A stretch of 64,000 nt of DNA, taken from NCBI GenBank assembly GCA_017163975.1, contig JAFFSR010000227.1, positions 4,402,001 to 4,466,000 on the forward strand. The letters run 5' to 3'. The notes under the pieces are model-generated. The model saw only the letters and a program-made list of their open reading frames with translations, ran no database searches and was not told the DNA's origin. Shown in pieces: positions 13,027 to 24,322 of the stretch. Position numbers and translations under genes: made by a program. How positions within the stretch are numbered: the first letter of the stretch is position 1; each line of letters begins with the position of its first letter. This DNA is from Anastatus disparis (lineage: Eukaryota > Arthropoda > Insecta > Hymenoptera > Eupelmidae).

Positions 13027-13705
13027 GTATTGGGTCGCTGATTTTGTTCAAATTTTAAGATATGATTTTAGATGGAGAAATATGAAAAAAGACAAAATTT
13101 TAGACCCTAACGCTCAATATTTCTCTGGTTACAAGTAATTAAAAAATGTCACTATAAAAATTACTAGATTTTAAAATGCTTATAGTTCTTTAGCATTAAC
13201 CCATTGACTACCACGGTAATTTATTGAAATGTAAATTAATCGATAATTGTCGTTTTTGGCAGTCAAGGGGTTAACAGCTAAAAGCTCAAACCTTTTTTTA
13301 AATGAAAGCTAAGCTCAAATCCTTTCGAAAAAATAATAATTACAGCATATGGGACCAAATTTTAGCTTTCGTTATTACTTAATGATATGAAAGGGAATTT
13401 CAGGTCTAATTTTCATTGCTATAACTTTGGAACAAAATAATATTTGCATATGCTATAATTATTATTTCGAAACGATTTGAGCCCATTTTTTATTTAAAAA
13501 AAAAGGTTTAAGCTTCTAGCCATTGAATTTAAAGAATCATAAGCGTTTAAAAATCTAGTAATTTTTATAGAGACATTCTTTAATTGCCTGTAGCTAGAGA
13601 AATATTAAGCGTTAGGGTCTAAATTTTGACCTTTTTCATATTTCTGCATCCAAAATTATCTCCCAAAATTTTAACAAAATCAGTGACCCAATATCCTGAC
13701 ACTCT
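13027..13705. mobile_element. 0.68-kb fold-back element next to the ankyrin gene
   Basis: The arms at about 13027-13330 and 13440-13705 are imperfect inverted copies. ATTGGGTCGCTGATTTTG on the left matches the complement of the right end, and AGACCCTAACGCT pairs further in. The right arm runs into the 5' end of the long ankyrin ORF, so the first roughly 25 codons of the raw frame are repeat-derived. The left arm carries a nested 71-bp insertion at 13200-13270. Confidence 0.65.
13196..13274. mobile_element. 71-bp nested MITE flanked by TTAA
   Basis: CCCATTGACTACCA at 13200 and its near-complement ending at 13270 are bounded by TTAA at 13196-13199 and 13271-13274. It sits inside one arm of the larger inverted repeat. 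The opposite arm, about 13520, lacks it and so represents the empty site. Confidence 0.65.
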
Positions 13706-13844
13706 CCTTGTTAGTGAAAATTTTTGGTTTTCTATTTTATATATTATGGACTTAATTTTGTTTTTGTTTTTAGTTTACATAGAACAGATCCACTTGATCA
13801 ATTTTCTTGTCGAAAGAACGAATAATTCCTATATTGATGCAATT

Positions 13845-16800
13845 ATGTCTCAAGAAAAAATAGAACAGATATCTAAACAACAAACTACAACTTATCAAGA
13901 AAATAAACGATTTTTATCTTATTCTTATGCAACGAAAGAAGAATTTAGTAGAGAATATAAAAAAACTTTTTACAAGAATTCAAAAATTGAAGAATTTTAT
14001 CTTTTAATTTTAACCGAATTTGCAAAAACAATATCAGAGGATAATATTGAAAGTTTAAAAAAGTTAAGCAGTATTATTAATTACATAAACAGTATTGAAG
14101 ATAAATTAATACTGAAAACTTTTTATGATAATGATGACAATCCCATTAAAAATACTAATTTAGTTATTCTTGCTTCTCAAAACAATAAATTAAAAATTTT
14201 AGAATATCTGTTTCTTGAAGATAATGAAATTTTAAAAGATTTGACTGTTGACATTGGAAGAAATGCAATACTACCAGATGATGAAGATGAAACACAACAT
14301 AACGCTTTTTATTATGCTATACGTTCAGGTAATGTTGAACTTCTTGATACGCTTATTAATAAATGGCCAGATAATTATTTCAGTGTTCATTGTGAAGAAT
14401 TGGATGAAATTCTTTCAAGAGCATATGAGGAATTGAAGTTAATGAATGTACCATTGACACAAGAGATACAAATTTTTGTTGAAAATAAGTTAATAAATAT
14501 ACGTTTCTTCTCCAATGCTACTAAAAAAAATCGAAATCCAAAGAATCGTTTGAATAACATCATAGAGCGGATCAATTTAATTCTTCAAAATATTAATTTA
14601 TTAAAGGCAGAGTATTCAAATGCAGAAAAAGTGGATGAGAAGTTTTTATTCATTGCAAAATTTATTGCAAAAAATATTCATACATTAAAGCAACAATTAA
14701 GATCAACTTATGATAGATTACCTTGGGAAGAAATAGAGTTTTGTTTAGTCAGTTTTATTTCTTGCTACATAAAAAACCAAGAAATTAATTTGTTTTATCG
14801 TGCTGCACTGAATAAGAATAAAATACTAAATCACTTAGAAATTTTTGCAAAGAGACTTGAAGAAGAAAAAGATATCATAAAAGGTATAAATACTGATACA
14901 TTTTTTGATCTTCCTAAAAGAAAACGTGAAAAAGTTGTCACAGAAATTATTAATAATAATCCTCAATTTGAACAATTATATAATGATTATCAACAAATTA
15001 GAGATATTTATTCTTTAGAAAAAATAAAAAAATATATACAGCTGGCATTATCAGTCAATCCTAAAGAAAAAGAAGGACAGTTAATTATTATACGAGTCCT
15101 ACAAGTTATTGGTGAATATTTAAAAAACACCTTAGAATCTCCTAAACTTTCTACTACTACAAGTGAACTTCTTCTACTATCATTTCCCAAAAATACAAGA
15201 GAAGTCATTATTGATTTACGTAATACGTTATCGCATGCTTACTCTCTCTCCAAAAGATTAGAGATTGAAGAAAATAGAAATGTTAACTTTTTTATTGGTG
15301 TTCAAAATGATTCTAAGAAAATTGGTGATGCTATTATTGACATTCTTAATGATCATAAGATCGAAGTGATCAGGATACTTCTACAAAAAGTTAGCGATAG
15401 TGAAAATTTAAAGGAAATAAGAGAGATTGCTGAAGTATTCTATAATACTTCATTGGATGACACTATTTTAGGAAATTTTAAAATCACAAAATACGAAAAA
15501 CTTGGAAAACTTATTGAAGAATTAAATGATAATGTAAAAGATAAGACAAACTATGAAAAAAAATTGTTTGATAAAATTAACAATATAATCAATTCTATTA
15601 AAACTAAATCAACAAATATTAAAAATTCATATGTCAAGGGATTCGCAGTATTGAGTACCATGAAGTTCATGTTGGAATATGATAATATTGATCATAATTG
15701 TATTAGATCATTAAAATACAATGTCAATCAAATGTTAGGGAATATTTCTCCTGCAATAAATTCTAAAAGTCTCGAAGAAATTGCTAAACTATCCATGAGA
15801 ATCATGTACAGTCTTAGATTGAGAATAGAAAATGATTTATACAAAGATGATGTCTACAAAATCGATAAATTAATATGTGAAATTTTCCACATTGCTAAAT
15901 TTGGAACAGGTGATGTTAAGTGGATTGAAGATTTAAAAGAAAAATTAAATGATCAAAGCTCTTCTTTTATTGCTATGGATAAACAAAAGAGGATTTACAA
16001 TATAACAGAAAAAAAATACAATCAACAGCTTGAATTAAAGTTATCTGAATTGAAAAGCATTTTAAAGAATAATGAATTGAGTGAAAAATTAATTGAAAAT
16101 TTTTCTTTTTACAAGTGTAATAAGAAATTACAAGCAGTTGTAGAAATGCTTGTTTTGGATATAATGTCAATCTTAAGTAGTTCAAAAAATAATCTCGAAA
16201 ATAATTTCCTTTTTTTAGATGATAACACTCCTTTATTAACTGGAAAATATTTACGTAATCATTTAGCCCATGATAATGCTTTGGTTGATGTGTTTTTATC
16301 TGATCCTACATTAGAAGTTATTTTAAATGCGAAAAAACTTTCTATAGAGAACATTATGAAAAGTAAGAAAAAAGTTGGTAAATTGGTGAAAGACGATCCT
16401 TCTAAATTAAAGAAAAAATACAATCAAGGTCTCATTACTGTTACTAATCAGGAAAGAATGTTTGTTGCAGCGGAAGAAGGAAATCTAGAAAATTTTAAAA
16501 ATTACGTAAAAAACGGAGTGGATATCAAAGGTAGAAGTATCGACTTAAAGACAATATTACATTTTGCTGCTAAAGGACCTAATCTCGAGATTATAAAATT
16601 TCTCTTAAATCAAAATTTAGAAGGCGATGCTAAAGATATAAATGGTCAAACACCATTACATATTGCTGCTGCATATGGAAGAGAAAGCATTGTAGAGTTT
16701 TTTATAAAAAAAGTGGGTTTAAACATTGAAGATGTAGATCAATTTGGCAGAACGCCATTACACATTGCTGCACAAAATGGTCACAATGATACTGTTGAAA

Positions 16801-19800
16801 TTTTATTAAAAAATAAAGCTAATATTGCTGCTAAAGATTTAATTGGTCTTTCACCATTACTTATTGCAATCAGATATAATCATGTTAACATTGCTAAGAT
16901 TCTATTGCAAAAAAATACAAATCTTAGTATTCACAATAATCTATGTGGTCTTACTCCACTGCATGAAGCTGTGGAAAGAGGTCACCTGGAGTTAGTTAAC
17001 TTATTACTTCAAAATAGAGCAATGGTGAACATGAAAAATAACATCGATTGGATACCATTACATACAGCAGCGTATAACGGCCATCTGGAAATAGTAAATA
17101 CATTGATTTTCAAAGGAGCACAAGTAAACGCTAGAGGGATAGAAGGCTCTACACCACTACTTTGTGCAGCAGAAAACGGCCATGAAAAGATAGTTAATAT
17201 TTTATTAGAATATGGGGCCAATGTTAATGTTTTTGATAAAATGTATAACACACCTTTGCACTATGCAGCACGTGATGGTCGAGAGGAAATTATTAAAGTT
17301 TTATTAAAAAATAACGCTAATGCTGATATCGCCACTATGATGGGTGTAACTCCATTACATTTTGCAGCACAAAATAATCATTTAAAAATAGTTATTGAAT
17401 TCCTTAAGCATGGAGTCAACATTCATGCTAAAGATGCAAATGATGCTACACCATTCTATTATGCAATATGTAGTGGTAATAAAGAAATAGCTGAGCTTTT
17501 AATAAAAAACGGAGCAACAATTAATGATAAAGACAAAAATAATCGAATACCTTTACATGTAGCTGCTCTAAATGGTTATAAAGATATAACTGATCTCTTA
17601 ATAAAAAATAAATCTGATGTTAAAGCTCGAGATAATTATGGTGGTACATCATTGCATTATGCTGCTAAAAATGATAAAAAGGATATTATTGATCAGCTTA
17701 TGAAAAATGGAGCTGAAGTTAATGCTAAAACTAATGATGATTCGACACCACTGCACATAGCTTCTATAAGTGGACATATTGACATTATATCTTTGCTGAT
17801 CGCAAATAAAGCTAAAGTCAATGCAAGAAACAATCTTGAATTAACACCGTTACATGCAGCCATTACTGGAGGTCATCGAGATGCTGTAAATTTTTTAATA
17901 ATGAATCAAGCTGAAGTTAACGCAAAAGGTATATCATATTGTACACCACTACACATTGCTGTAGAAGAAGGTCATAAAGAAATTGTTGAAATTTTAATAA
18001 TAAATGGAGCTGATGTTAATGTCAAAACTGACAACGTAACTCCATTAATGATCGCTATAATGAATGGTGATACAGAGATTGTTGAAATCCTCGTAAAAAA
18101 TGGAGCTAATGTTAATGCAGACAATGGTCGACCTTTATCAATGGCTGTGTTTGCTGGCTCTAGGGATATTGTAAAAATTTTGCTGGATAACAAAGCTTTT
18201 GTTAATATAAATAATCAAATTCTTTCACCGTTACATATAGCTGTTAGTAGAGGCTACAAACATATAACAATTGCGCTGATACAAAGAGGTGCCAATATTA
18301 ATGCTAGAAACAAAGATGGTTCTACAGCATTACATATTGCATCAGAAGCAGGCCATGAAGAGATAGTTGATATTTTATTAAAGAAAGGGGCCAATGTTAA
18401 AAACGTTACTAATAATAAGGTATCACCGTTATATTTTGCAGCACAAAGAGGTCATGAAAAAGTTGCTGAAGTTTTGATAGCAAACGGAGCAAATGTTAAC
18501 TTTGTAAATGATGAAGGTGCAACTCCACTCCATGCAGCTGCAAGATTTGGTCATGAAAATTTTGTTTCTGTTCTATTATTGAATAATAAAACAAAAATTA
18601 ACATTAGAGACAATGAATATAGAACAGCTTTGGAATTAGCAGTTGCATATGGGCATTTGAAAATTGTTAAAATGTTGCTGCAGCAAAAAAAAATTGATCT
18701 AAATACTAAAGGCAGCGGTGATTGGACAATACTGCATATTGCTTCACAGCAAGGTGAATTCGAAGTAGTAAAATATCTTGTAAATGAAGGATCTAATATT
18801 CATGAAAAAAATGATATTGATGCAAAACCTATACATGTTGCAGCCAGAGAAGGCTTCAAAGATGTTGTAAAGTTTTTTCTTGATAAAGGAATGAGTATTA
18901 ATGAATATGGTAGAATTCATCAAACCCTGCTTCATTATGCTGCAATGAACGGTAAATTAGAAGTTGTAAAATACTTGATAAGCCAAGGTGCTAATATTAA
19001 TGTTTTAAGTGACGATGGTTTAACTCCTACTCATTTAGCTGATTATCATGGTCATAAAGAAGTTGTGCAATTTTTATTAAAAAGTGGTGCAATTTATGAC
19101 AATTCAAATAAGTTTCCTAAAAGACCCTTTAAAATAAACAACATGCATATATTCAATAAAAATAATACAAATACGGATATTAAATTTGAATGTGATATTA
19201 ACGAAGAACCGAAAATTCGTCCACATCTACAGAAAGATATCAAAATTGCTGCTCATAAAGGTGATACACTAACTATTCAGCGACTCTTAAGAAATGGAGT
19301 TGATCCTAATGATAAAGACATTGATGGAAGAACATCATTACATTACGCTGTTAACAGTGGACATGTAGACATTGTAAACATTTTATTAAAGAATGGAGCT
19401 AATATTGTTCAAACAACTAATAAGGGTAATACACCATTGCACACTGCTGCTTCTAAAGGTCACAAAGAAATTGTCAAGATTTTGTTACATCATGTCAGTC
19501 GTGAGCAATTAAATGATTTTATCAACGCTAAAACTACTTCCAATGCTACTACATCACTTCACGTTGCAGCTAAAGGTGGCTACTTCAAAATTGTAAAGAC
19601 ATTATTACAATATGGTGCAATTTACGCCATTGAGAATAAAGAAGGTAAAATACCTCTTGATCTTTGTAAAGATAAAAAAATGATTGATTTATTCAAATAT
19701 ATTGAAGAGTTGTTTAGAGATATGAAAAATGGTAATATTGAAGTTATCAGCAAGTTAAGATCAGTAGCAAACTACGATGAATTCTCAGCTATAACAAATA

Positions 19801-19898
19801 CTCGTAATGAAGCAGGAAATACTTTATTGCAAATTGCTATAGCTAATAAATACAAGCTTATTGTGAGTTTATTATTAGATATGTTAAAACGATCATAA
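13845..19898 (+). CDS. Giant ankyrin-repeat protein with helical N-terminus, latrotoxin-like layout
   Basis: A single uninterrupted exon of 2017 residues from the ATG at 13845 (A at -3). The raw frame is open to 13626, but that extension lies in a repeat and includes a T-rich AG acceptor near 13773, so I prefer 13845. Residues 1-860 are Lys/Glu/Asn-rich and helical, with no recognised fold. They hold two R-N-x3-H motifs, R459-H464 (LRNTLSH) and R804-H809 (LRNHLAH), which fit the R-x4-6-H signature of HEPN nucleases. About 27 ankyrin repeats follow (residues 866-1748), then a 50-residue linker and about 5 more. Large intronless ankyrin proteins of this layout include spider latrotoxins and many arthropod or symbiont proteins. 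No clear signal peptide or toxin-specific domain is seen, so toxicity is unproven. The frame is intact. Confidence 0.85.
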   Translation: MSQEKIEQISKQQTTTYQENKRFLSYSYATKEEFSREYKKTFYKNSKIEEFYLLILTEFAKTISEDNIESLKKLSSIINYINSIEDKLILKTFYDNDDNPIKNTNLVILASQNNKLKILEYLFLEDNEILKDLTVDIGRNAILPDDEDETQHNAFYYAIRSGNVELLDTLINKWPDNYFSVHCEELDEILSRAYEELKLMNVPLTQEIQIFVENKLINIRFFSNATKKNRNPKNRLNNIIERINLILQNINLLKAEYSNAEKVDEKFLFIAKFIAKNIHTLKQQLRSTYDRLPWEEIEFCLVSFISCYIKNQEINLFYRAALNKNKILNHLEIFAKRLEEEKDIIKGINTDTFFDLPKRKREKVVTEIINNNPQFEQLYNDYQQIRDIYSLEKIKKYIQLALSVNPKEKEGQLIIIRVLQVIGEYLKNTLESPKLSTTTSELLLLSFPKNTREVIIDLRNTLSHAYSLSKRLEIEENRNVNFFIGVQNDSKKIGDAIIDILNDHKIEVIRILLQKVSDSENLKEIREIAEVFYNTSLDDTILGNFKITKYEKLGKLIEELNDNVKDKTNYEKKLFDKINNIINSIKTKSTNIKNSYVKGFAVLSTMKFMLEYDNIDHNCIRSLKYNVNQMLGNISPAINSKSLEEIAKLSMRIMYSLRLRIENDLYKDDVYKIDKLICEIFHIAKFGTGDVKWIEDLKEKLNDQSSSFIAMDKQKRIYNITEKKYNQQLELKLSELKSILKNNELSEKLIENFSFYKCNKKLQAVVEMLVLDIMSILSSSKNNLENNFLFLDDNTPLLTGKYLRNHLAHDNALVDVFLSDPTLEVILNAKKLSIENIMKSKKKVGKLVKDDPSKLKKKYNQGLITVTNQERMFVAAEEGNLENFKNYVKNGVDIKGRSIDLKTILHFAAKGPNLEIIKFLLNQNLEGDAKDINGQTPLHIAAAYGRESIVEFFIKKVGLNIEDVDQFGRTPLHIAAQNGHNDTVEILLKNKANIAAKDLIGLSPLLIAIRYNHVNIAKILLQKNTNLSIHNNLCGLTPLHEAVERGHLELVNLLLQNRAMVNMKNNIDWIPLHTAAYNGHLEIVNTLIFKGAQVNARGIEGSTPLLCAAENGHEKIVNILLEYGANVNVFDKMYNTPLHYAARDGREEIIKVLLKNNANADIATMMGVTPLHFAAQNNHLKIVIEFLKHGVNIHAKDANDATPFYYAICSGNKEIAELLIKNGATINDKDKNNRIPLHVAALNGYKDITDLLIKNKSDVKARDNYGGTSLHYAAKNDKKDIIDQLMKNGAEVNAKTNDDSTPLHIASISGHIDIISLLIANKAKVNARNNLELTPLHAAITGGHRDAVNFLIMNQAEVNAKGISYCTPLHIAVEEGHKEIVEILIINGADVNVKTDNVTPLMIAIMNGDTEIVEILVKNGANVNADNGRPLSMAVFAGSRDIVKILLDNKAFVNINNQILSPLHIAVSRGYKHITIALIQRGANINARNKDGSTALHIASEAGHEEIVDILLKKGANVKNVTNNKVSPLYFAAQRGHEKVAEVLIANGANVNFVNDEGATPLHAAARFGHENFVSVLLLNNKTKINIRDNEYRTALELAVAYGHLKIVKMLLQQKKIDLNTKGSGDWTILHIASQQGEFEVVKYLVNEGSNIHEKNDIDAKPIHVAAREGFKDVVKFFLDKGMSINEYGRIHQTLLHYAAMNGKLEVVKYLISQGANINVLSDDGLTPTHLADYHGHKEVVQFLLKSGAIYDNSNKFPKRPFKINNMHIFNKNNTNTDIKFECDINEEPKIRPHLQKDIKIAAHKGDTLTIQRLLRNGVDPNDKDIDGRTSLHYAVNSGHVDIVNILLKNGANIVQTTNKGNTPLHTAASKGHKEIVKILLHHVSREQLNDFINAKTTSNATTSLHVAAKGGYFKIVKTLLQYGAIYAIENKEGKIPLDLCKDKKMIDLFKYIEELFRDMKNGNIEVISKLRSVANYDEFSAITNTRNEAGNTLLQIAIANKYKLIVSLLLDMLKRS

Positions 19899-20083
19899 TT
19901 GACAACATCTCAATATAAAAACTGATGTGCCAAATGCTTTAATATTGTCACAAATTTTAACATTTTTTACTCTTATATCCAAATTTAATATTTGTTAACT
20001 TGTATTTAATTATAATTTACTGTGTTATTTTAATAATTTTATAATTATATTTAATAGTTGTATTAAAATTTTGTATTTTTATA

Positions 20084-20093
20084 AATAAATAAA
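20084..20093 (+). terminator. Poly(A) signals of the ankyrin gene
   Basis: Two overlapping AATAAA hexamers about 190 bp after the stop codon, followed by an A-rich tract. This is a plausible 3' end for the transcript. Confidence 0.5.
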
Positions 20094-21983
20094 AAAAAGA
20101 AAATAAATGATTTTATTTGTATATTTATTTTTTTATCATATCAATATGCATACGATAAAAACAAAGAATTACATATTCTTTGTTGATTAAAAATTATTTT
20201 GTTAATTAACGTTGGTAAAATAATAAAATGTAAAAAAGTAATTTAATTAAGTCTATTAAAAAAAAAAAATTTATGATTTATTGTAAAAGTATCAAAAATA
20301 TCTTTTCTTTTTAAATATTTTGAATGAACTTTTTATATTAGATTTTCATACTTTTAATGTTAGCAACCTTTTGTATTAGTTTTGCAGATAAAAATTTAAT
20401 ATATCATGAAATAATCAAGAAAATAGTTACATTCTTGTCAAAAATAATAATTCTGGTAGGACGAATATGAACGATTAATCAGATGATATTTTGGATAAAT
20501 CATTACAATTATTATCAAATATTCTAACTAGATTAAAATATCGTGAGCACAAGATTCGTTAAACAAATATCTTTGAAAAAAAATATTTTTGACTATGGAA
20601 TTTTACATTACTTGAGCTTTAAAATCGTTACTAAAATTATTTATAATTTATCTTTTATGGAAAAATTTAAAAATATGAACTTTAAAAATCAAAATTATTC
20701 TCCAACCAATTGATAACCAACCTTACAAATTTTGCTTTAATATTTGGACATACATTATCTACAATATGTATGAAAATTTATATGAAAATATGTGTAAAAA
20801 TGTATATTGAAAATATGTCAATATCCTGTATTTTTATTCATGGAGGTAAAGAGTTTTGCTTATTTTGATTTATATGATATTACTTTATATGAATCAAATA
20901 AAATTAATTGATACAGCTTTGCCAATTATGAGATTTTATTTTTATTTTCTGAAAAAAGGACTCAAATATGACTCAACAATTTATTGATTGTTTTTTTTTA
21001 TATGTATTTTGTTAAATCTGATATTTATAATTATAGATATGTATATAACTTACCAAATGTTCAGAACTTACCTACGTAACTTGTCCATCAAATAAATTTT
21101 ATTATGCTTCAAAACGTTGAATGAATAATGTATAAAAAAATATTATTACGATTTATACTTATTTTATTTTTTCAAGAAAATCAAAACATCTCATAGTTCA
21201 AAGAATCATCTTGTCATTTCTTAAAAAATTTTCGTAAGATAAATTTAATTAAAAATGTTAATAAAATTAATTAATTTAATAAATATATCACTACAACAAT
21301 AGTTATAATAGAGTAAATTAAAATAATTTTAAAAAATAATGGAAATAAATACTATAATTCATAGCTTTCAATGGTTAAAGTTTTCAAATATTTATTGAAT
21401 CATATAGCTGTTTGCAACGAATCATAGTCATCTTTTTACACAAACAAATTAATTTTAAAGTTCAAAAATTTTAATATGTTTAATTTGAATTTTTTTCACA
21501 AATAAAGACACGATACTAACTACGAAGATTTATTGCAATTGGGTCTCGGATATTCTTTTAAATTTGAGACATTTTTTTCACATAAAAAAATCGTATTCAA
21601 TCTACTGAAAATTTTTAAAAAATTATGAATTATTTCTTTTAATTTTAAAAATTTAAAATAAATTTGCGATTCTATATAGGTTAAGATTGCTCAATATTTA
21701 AACTAATTATTCTGGAAGATCTTTTCCAAAAGTATGCATGAAAATTGTTTATAACTTTTGAGTTATTTTTAATTATCTTTTTTTTATCAAAATATATTCA
21801 TAATTATTTAAAACATAATTAATTGTGTTTCATAAACATTTCTTCTAATCTTCATAAATAGCTTACAATAAATTAAATTTAGTGTATCGGAAATCTTATG
21901 AAAAACTATAATAACTTTACTATATACATATATTATTAGAATAAAAAGGTAAAATAATTTGAATTTATACTTACATTGAAAAA
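20094..21983. other. AT-rich intergenic DNA, nothing recognised
   Basis: No ORF, tandem repeat or inverted repeat that I can support. Confidence 0.4.
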
Positions 21984-22216
21984 TTAAGGTAGTCCTAACT
22001 TTTGAGTAGTTAAAATAACAATTTTTGAATAAAAATTATTATTTAAATTTATATTTAATGACTAAATAAATTGAAAAACGTGTGAAAATCGTAAATAAAA
22101 AGTCAAATTTTATTTTTGAATACTTGGTAACTTAAGATTAAATTTTTGATATTTAACAAATTGTCAAAAGTACAAGTGTTAACTTAAAAAAAAAAATCAA
22201 GTTAGGACCACCTTAA
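21984..22216. mobile_element. 225-bp MITE with TTAA flanks
   Basis: GGTAGTCCTAACTT at 21988 and the complement of GGTGGTCCTAACTT ending at 22212 are bounded by TTAA at 21984-21987 and 22213-22216. The first bases (GGTGGT) match the ends of the element at 7019-7487, but the interiors are unrelated. Confidence 0.65.
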
Positions 22217-23341
22217 AATGAATCATCATGAATTTATTATTATATTATCAGAATAAAAAGTACTACTGTAATTATGTCTTAGGAATAAGGTAGGAAAGAA
22301 ATAAGGTATAACTAACTAACGATTAAAGTTATTTAATATACTTTATTGTGGTATGAAATTTTAAGGTAAGCATTTCTCATCATTTCGAGTTTTTATACCT
22401 TTTTAAAGTTTTATAAATTCATCTTACATTTGAAAAGATTTGACATTTTACTTATTTATAATAACAATCATATAATCTTTATGTGACTTTTACATTCAAA
22501 CTTACAAAATCAATTACAATTACTCACTTATAGAAATATTGCAGCAAAAATTATTGTTTTGGTTGGTCATACGAAAACGCAGTTGCATAATACATATTTT
22601 TGTTGCCCGACATAGGAAAAATTTATTGTTTTGAAAGTAAGTCTTAAAATATTTAGATGGAAATCTTATTTTCGTAAAGCAATAATGTATATGGTGCCGC
22701 TATAAATCCACATGAGCAACGAATATAATAACTTTTGCTTAAATATTTTTATCAGTGTAACATTACATGTTCACGATATCCTATTTACTCGTTTTTATTT
22801 TACAAACAGGTACAATCTTTTTTTCAATTTGTAATCATTTTTCTTTTAATGAATCAACGCTTAAACACTAATAGAAAGAAATTATAACAGTTAAATCGCT
22901 ATTAATTATGGTTCAGATTTTTCATGATTGAGCCAAATGAATATTTATTAACAATTAAGAAATATTCATTAATAGTATGATCACTATGAAAGTTAAAAAT
23001 TTTAAACCTCTACTTTTGTCAAAATTTTTTAATAAGTTGGGGTAAATCCAACATTCCTATATTATAAATAAAATATTTTTTATTTAAGTTTATTGTTTGC
23101 TAATAGTTACCTTGCTGAGCCAACTGTTATGATTTTTTTCTATAAGTGTAGTACTTTATAAGTAAACGAACTTTTCATTTGTACTATCATTACACAATCT
23201 TTGTACGTTTGTAACATATTTCCAATATCATAATAATTTGCCATAAAAATTGTCATTTTAATTTTTTGTTTTAAATGTCAGATTTGATACACTTCTAAAA
23301 ATATTAATCAGCCTTAATTTTTATTTTCAATTTTAATCATT
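22217..23341. other. AT-rich intergenic DNA, nothing recognised
   Basis: No coding or structured feature supported. Confidence 0.35.
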
Positions 23342-23451
23342 TAGGGTATGAGTCCTGGTTACTGTGCCTGAACCGTATTCTGTGCTTTCCATTTGAATAC
23401 ATGCAATGCACAGAATTAGGTTCAGGCACAGTGACCAGGACACATGCCCTA
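23342..23451. mobile_element. 106-bp near-perfect hairpin MITE, TA flanks
   Basis: Two 45-bp arms (key block GTGCCTGAACC pairing with GGTTCAGGCAC, plus TTCTGTGC with GCACAGAA) surround a short loop of about 15 nt, bounded by TA dinucleotides. The stem is long and well paired enough to resemble a small-RNA precursor if transcribed, but its form is that of a Tc1/mariner-type MITE. Confidence 0.7.
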
Positions 23452-23601
23452 TTTATTTTTCGATAATTCTTACGCAATTCACTAACATTCAATTTAATAC
23501 CTTTTTTTGTAATAAACACAGATTTGCTTGTCATAAGTTATTGTTTAATACACTTGAAATCTCGCATTGACTTACATTTGCGATCACACATTAATCGGTA
23601 C

Positions 23602-23984
23602 TTAAGGGGATGTAAAACGGACACTACACCTGTACTAATGAATTTGGCCTATCTTTTCATTATATTGCAAAACTTGGGGAAAAGAAATGCTTTAGCTTGT
23701 AGTATTAACCATGAAGATTTTTCAGTTAAATTTTCAAATAAATTCATTCATTAGTTTTTCAGAATTTTGGGTTCCAATATTATATATTAAAATTTTTAGA
23801 TTTTGTACATGAAATCTAAAATTCTGAGAAACTAATGAATGAATTTATTTCAAAATTTAACTAAATAATCTTCATGGTACATACTACAAGCTAAAGCATT
23901 TATTTTCTTAAAATTTTGCAATAAAATAAAAAGATAGTAAATATTTATGAGTACAGGTGTAGTATCCATTTTACATCTCCTTAA
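23602..23984. mobile_element. 375-bp long-arm MITE with TTAA flanks
   Basis: Arms of about 170 bp at 23606-23775 and 23810-23980 are inverted copies (GGGGATGTAAAACGG at the left end; ACTACACCTGTAC pairs with GTACAGGTGTAGT). TTAA lies on both sides. A decayed copy of its central region occurs near 60086-60150. Confidence 0.75.
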
Positions 23985-24080
23985 TTTAAATGCATTAATA
24001 TTTTTACAAAAAGTTTCGACAACTTCTTCTTTTAAGAGTAACTAAAATTTTTATTCTTAAAAAATCAAGTTTATTAATGT

Positions 24081-24322
24081 GCGTATTGATATATTGTGAA
24101 AGACCTATACTCCAATTCCTATAATATATGTACCCTATGATAGGTTAAGAGTGGGGAGACGTTTACGGTAAGGCGCGAGACGCGGGCCGGTCCGTTCAAT
24201 CTAATCTGCCTGCCGGTCCGCGTCTCGCGCCTTACCGTAAACGTCTCCCCACTCTTAACCTATCATAGGGTACATATATTATAGGAATTGGAGTATAGGT
24301 CTTTCACAATATATCAATACGC
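24081..24322. repeat. 242-nt terminal palindrome (110-bp stem, 22-nt loop)
   Basis: Bases 24081-24190 and 24213-24322 are near-perfect reverse complements, with visible mismatch only near the loop side (GGGCC against GGTCC). The loop is 24191-24212. The stem is strikingly GC-rich near the loop (CGCGAGACGCGGGCCGG). The same stem sequence recurs once at the right end of each of the four tandem units. This geometry matches a linear-DNA hairpin telomere or two element ends joined head to head. Confidence 0.8.

Noticed and set aside
13626..13844. N-terminal extension of the ankyrin protein with a hydrophobic signal-like run
   Set aside because: It lies in an inverted-repeat arm and an intron-like T-rich tract; the ATG at 13845 is the better start.
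13845..19898. Firm call as alpha-latrotoxin
   Set aside because: The ankyrin architecture is shared by many arthropod and symbiont proteins; no latrotoxin-specific motif or processing site was verified.
23337..23534. 65-codon minus-strand frame
   Set aside because: About half of it is one arm of the hairpin MITE at 23342-23451.
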